Assembly: GCA_008360975.2 (NCBI GenBank)
Contig: CM039188.1
Coordinates: 25,881,944-25,945,943, forward strand
Length of the DNA: 64,000 bases
Source: Lichenostomus cassidix
Lineage: Eukaryota; Chordata; Aves; Passeriformes; Meliphagidae
Reading direction: 5' to 3'
Part shown: positions 61,301-64,000 of the stretch, piece after piece
Layout of the letters: every line of letters starts with the position of its first letter
Position numbering within the stretch: position 1 is the stretch's first letter
Position numbers and translations under genes: made by a program
Notes under the pieces: generated by a model
Told to the model about the DNA's origin: nothing
The model's input: the letters and a program-made list of their open reading frames with translations, nothing else
The model's database searches: none

Positions 61301-62770
61301 CCACTAATAATGCAGTGAAATTGGAGGTTTTAATATGTTCTTCTTAAATTTGGAATGTGTCAAAACTAATCTGAAGTCAGAGCATAGAACTGGAAAGCTG
61401 AGAACATGCTGAGTTAAGCAGATGCTGGGATTTCTCTGGTTTCTAGCTCTTTCTGTATACATTTTTACCTGTAGTGAAAGGTCATTCTTCAGAAGCATAC
61501 TAGGGACCTAGACTTAGCCCCTATTTTGGGCATGGTAGATGGACGTATTAAAGAATGTTTCCAGTTTAGGTTTAATATTGATGATTTTTTTTTTTTTTTT
61601 TTGCAAGCTGGTGGTTTGAATCACTGATTTAACAAAGAAAAGAATCCCACTTTATAGACAAGACTGTTATAGAGTACTGCATTACAGGATTTTACTTAAC
61701 ATGACAAAGCACTTTAAAAGATTATCTGTAGGAGCTACCTGAACTCTGGACTTCATGCTACAGAACACAAACTAAAGGGGCTTTTTTTTTTTTTTTTAAG
61801 TAGGTGTTTTATCAAGTTAGTGCTACCCTGCTCCAGCGGACGCTGTCTTGGGCACCACTCTAAAGCAGACATTTCACAAGTGAAGTAGTTTTAGATCAGG
61901 TTGCATGCCAGTTGCCTTAGCTTTCCAGAAAAGAGGTGGTTTTGCTAATTGGGGAAGCTGCTCCTTGATTAAAATGAATTAATTGTAAAGTATATTGTGA
62001 TCTGTGATAGAGCCTTTCCACTGAACTGCTGCTGCAGTAAGAAACATCTCTCCATGATGATATTCTTCTGCTATTTAGTGTTCTTGGCTTACTGTGAGAT
62101 CTCATTTTGAGTAGGTAAGGAATTCTCATTAGTGTACTTACCAAGAAGTTTCACTGACTGACTTTTATGGCAGCTTTCTGCTTTCATATACCATGTCATA
62201 AAATAGACTAGCCAAGAAATTTAAGGAAATGGTCTTTCAAAAGACAGCAGTAGTTTCAAGCACACATTCCTATCTCTTACTCCACTTTATCATGTTTCAA
62301 AACACAGTTTAGGAATCAATTTAATTTTTTAAACAATTCTGCAGGCATTAAGAATTTACTTTTAAGTTTATCTTATAAGGCAAACTAAATCCAAAGTAGG
62401 CTTTATTGGTTGAATCTGTTCTGTAGTTTTAATGGAAGGAAACTAATTAAAAATTATTAGGCTGATTGCTGATGATATTGCGCATCTTTATCTTCATTTA
62501 GCTTGTAAAACAGGGATCAAGCAGTGCTCTTGTCCAACTCCTTTCCTTAAGTATTCACAACTGTCTTCTAATGTCACCTAGTATAATAGGAGCCATAGCA
62601 GAACATGAACCTTGTCATACTGTAGTAAATAAGTTTTAGCTATGGTTTCTAATTAAGTGTTAGTCATGATGGATTGGCTTTAAGTTTTCTAGCTGTGCTA
62701 TATGACTTGTGCAAGTTGAAAAATGGGCCTTCCACTTCCCACAGGTAAGATTTGTAGCATCTGCAATGCT
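58351..62770. other. Probable first intron of the rightward gene; no exon recognised
   Basis: G+C falls sharply after the island. Poly(T) tracts lie at about 58858-58873, 61588-61604 and 61781-61798. The ORFs have no exon-like boundaries or motifs. Confidence 0.45.
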
Positions 62771-62779
62771 GGGGCACAG

Positions 62780-63110
62780 ACTTGACTTAGTGTTGTTGAG
62801 GCTGGAAGACACTTGTGGAGACTGTCTAGTCCAGTCTTCCTGCTGTGCTACTCCTGACCAATAAACTGGCTCATTATCATCTCCAGCAGAGCTTTGTGCC
62901 CTCCAGCATTTGTCATGGGAAAGACAACTCTCCTGCCTTGCCGGTCTGTCCTAAAGAGCCTGTAGCCATTCACGGCAGCACTCTAACCATGAGAGCTATC
63001 CCAGCTCATCTCTGTGATCTCAGTGAGGCTGGAACCCCTGCAGCTACACACAGACCCCCAACGTCTTCCACTTGTTTCCTGTGCTGCATGCAGTAGTGTA
63101 AGGAAGCACC
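62780..63110 (-). mobile_element. CR1 LINE fragment including endonuclease N-terminal region, decayed
   Basis: The left part (GTTGAGGCTGGAAGACAC and CTAGTCCAGTC) resembles reverse-complement CR1 end sequence. The right part, read on the minus strand, resembles the start of the CR1 ORF2 endonuclease: a His-Tyr-Cys-Met-Gln segment, a degraded Ile-Thr-Glu-Thr-Trp region, and an N-G-Y-R-L-F-R-T-D-R-Q stretch near 62940-62975. Stops and shifts interrupt every frame. The two parts may be one rearranged copy or two nested ones. Confidence 0.6.
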
Positions 63111-64000
63111 CTGTTGTGCTGATTGCCCAGGAAAGGCACGAGAGCTGTGAGATGAGCTGGCTGTGTGTCAGAATAGTAGGTTTTTTTATTCTGGTGAAGT
63201 GCTCTGTGGAAATAGGAAATGTCTTCAGGAGCACACAAGAATAAATGCATAGGTTATATTCTGCACTGGTTCTGTATGTTCATGTGACCTAGGTCATAAA
63301 AGGAAGTGTCCTAGACTAAATGTGTCCTAATTCTCTATGTTGAAGTCAAATGGGTCTGAGTTCATAGTCAGCCACCCAAACCCAGAGCTACCAAACATGT
63401 TCTATTGTGCCACTCTTCATTCTGCAGCACTCTGGAGGCTGTGTTGGAGAGCATACATTTGGCTGTAAATGCTTTTATAGGAGTAGGCAGAGCATTCTTT
63501 GTAAGAGAGACCGAGGTAAACACCTCTCCCATAAGTAAAGCTCTCCACAGCTTTTTAGTCTTCTTGACTATAGGGATACTGAAATTGCATATGGCTCCTG
63601 TACTGGTGTAATAATCCAGTTCCTGTTTGAAGATAGAGATACTGCTTTTCACTTTGATATGAAGTGAATGAATACAGGAGTCTGGAAAACTGTTATTGAA
63701 AATATCTGCTCCTAGTCCAGTAGAACGCAGCTTCTTGCATGTGCAGAATACCTTGGTATGGTATTCACTCTGCCTGATGAGGGGAACTGAAGTAGAGAAA
63801 TCTGTCTAAAGGTGACTTAACACAGCAACTGAATTGTGGGTACTAAATGTTGCTGTTGTTGCTTTGCGTGATGTAAATGCATTGATTGAAAGATGGAGGG
63901 GAAGGTTCAGTGCCTGGCACTTGTGTGATGTCGCCTGATTGAGGGAGGTTTGTGACTCATGGTATGTCTGTGAACTCCTCAGTGAAGTGCTTAAAATAGT
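63111..64000. other. No gene recognised to the window edge
   Basis: Two overlapping ORFs of about 70-95 codons on opposite strands (63368-63652 and 63405-63611) show no motif. This is probably intronic. Confidence 0.4.

Noticed and set aside
1..64000. CRISPR arrays, operons, phage or plasmid genes, or a full-length endogenous retrovirus
   Set aside because: No regularly spaced repeats, no dense prokaryotic ORFs, and no LTR pair or retroviral reading frames were seen.

Overview
This window looks like nuclear DNA from a bird, most likely a songbird (passerine). There are no prokaryotic operons, CRISPR arrays or plasmid or phage features. The one clear gene is split into GT-AG exons. The two GC-rich, CpG-dense islands and the CR1 LINE fragments are typical of birds. 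A tRNA-Ile-derived SINE with a CR1-like tail at about 44.63-44.76 kb matches the TguSINE1 type known from passerines. Host assignment is inferred from these repeats, not from a database match.

Layout. 1-5.9 kb: no supportable coding gene; it could contain the 3' UTR of a plus-strand gene lying to the left. 5.9-13.7 kb: a minus-strand gene for a 441-residue kelch-repeat protein, rebuilt here from seven coding exons whose splice sites and phases all agree. An untranslated leader precedes the ATG in the first coding exon, after a strong acceptor at 13667-13668, so at least one noncoding exon must lie further right. 20.3-21.2 kb: the first CpG island, which carries a good minus-strand splice donor and is the best candidate promoter and first exon of the kelch gene, about 7 kb upstream of the ATG. 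21.2-56.9 kb: about 36 kb of AT-rich DNA without convincing exons, holding decayed CR1 copies, a CR1 endonuclease fragment, MIR-like SINE relics, the tRNA-derived SINE and several short tandem duplications. 56.9-57.44 kb: a well-preserved CR1 3' end. 57.43-58.35 kb: a second CpG island with inverted CCAAT, E-box and ETS-like sites and a plus-strand first exon ending in a good donor; its gene runs right, out of the window. 58.35-64 kb: probably that gene's first intron, with another CR1 endonuclease relic near 63 kb.

The two gene starts point away from each other across the gene-poor interval. Nothing in the sequence links them functionally. I found no evidence for a new defence, mobile or regulatory system. 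The points most worth checking are the unresolved orthology of the kelch gene, its blade-5/6 insertion, and a short upstream ORF that may be a frameshifted N-terminus.
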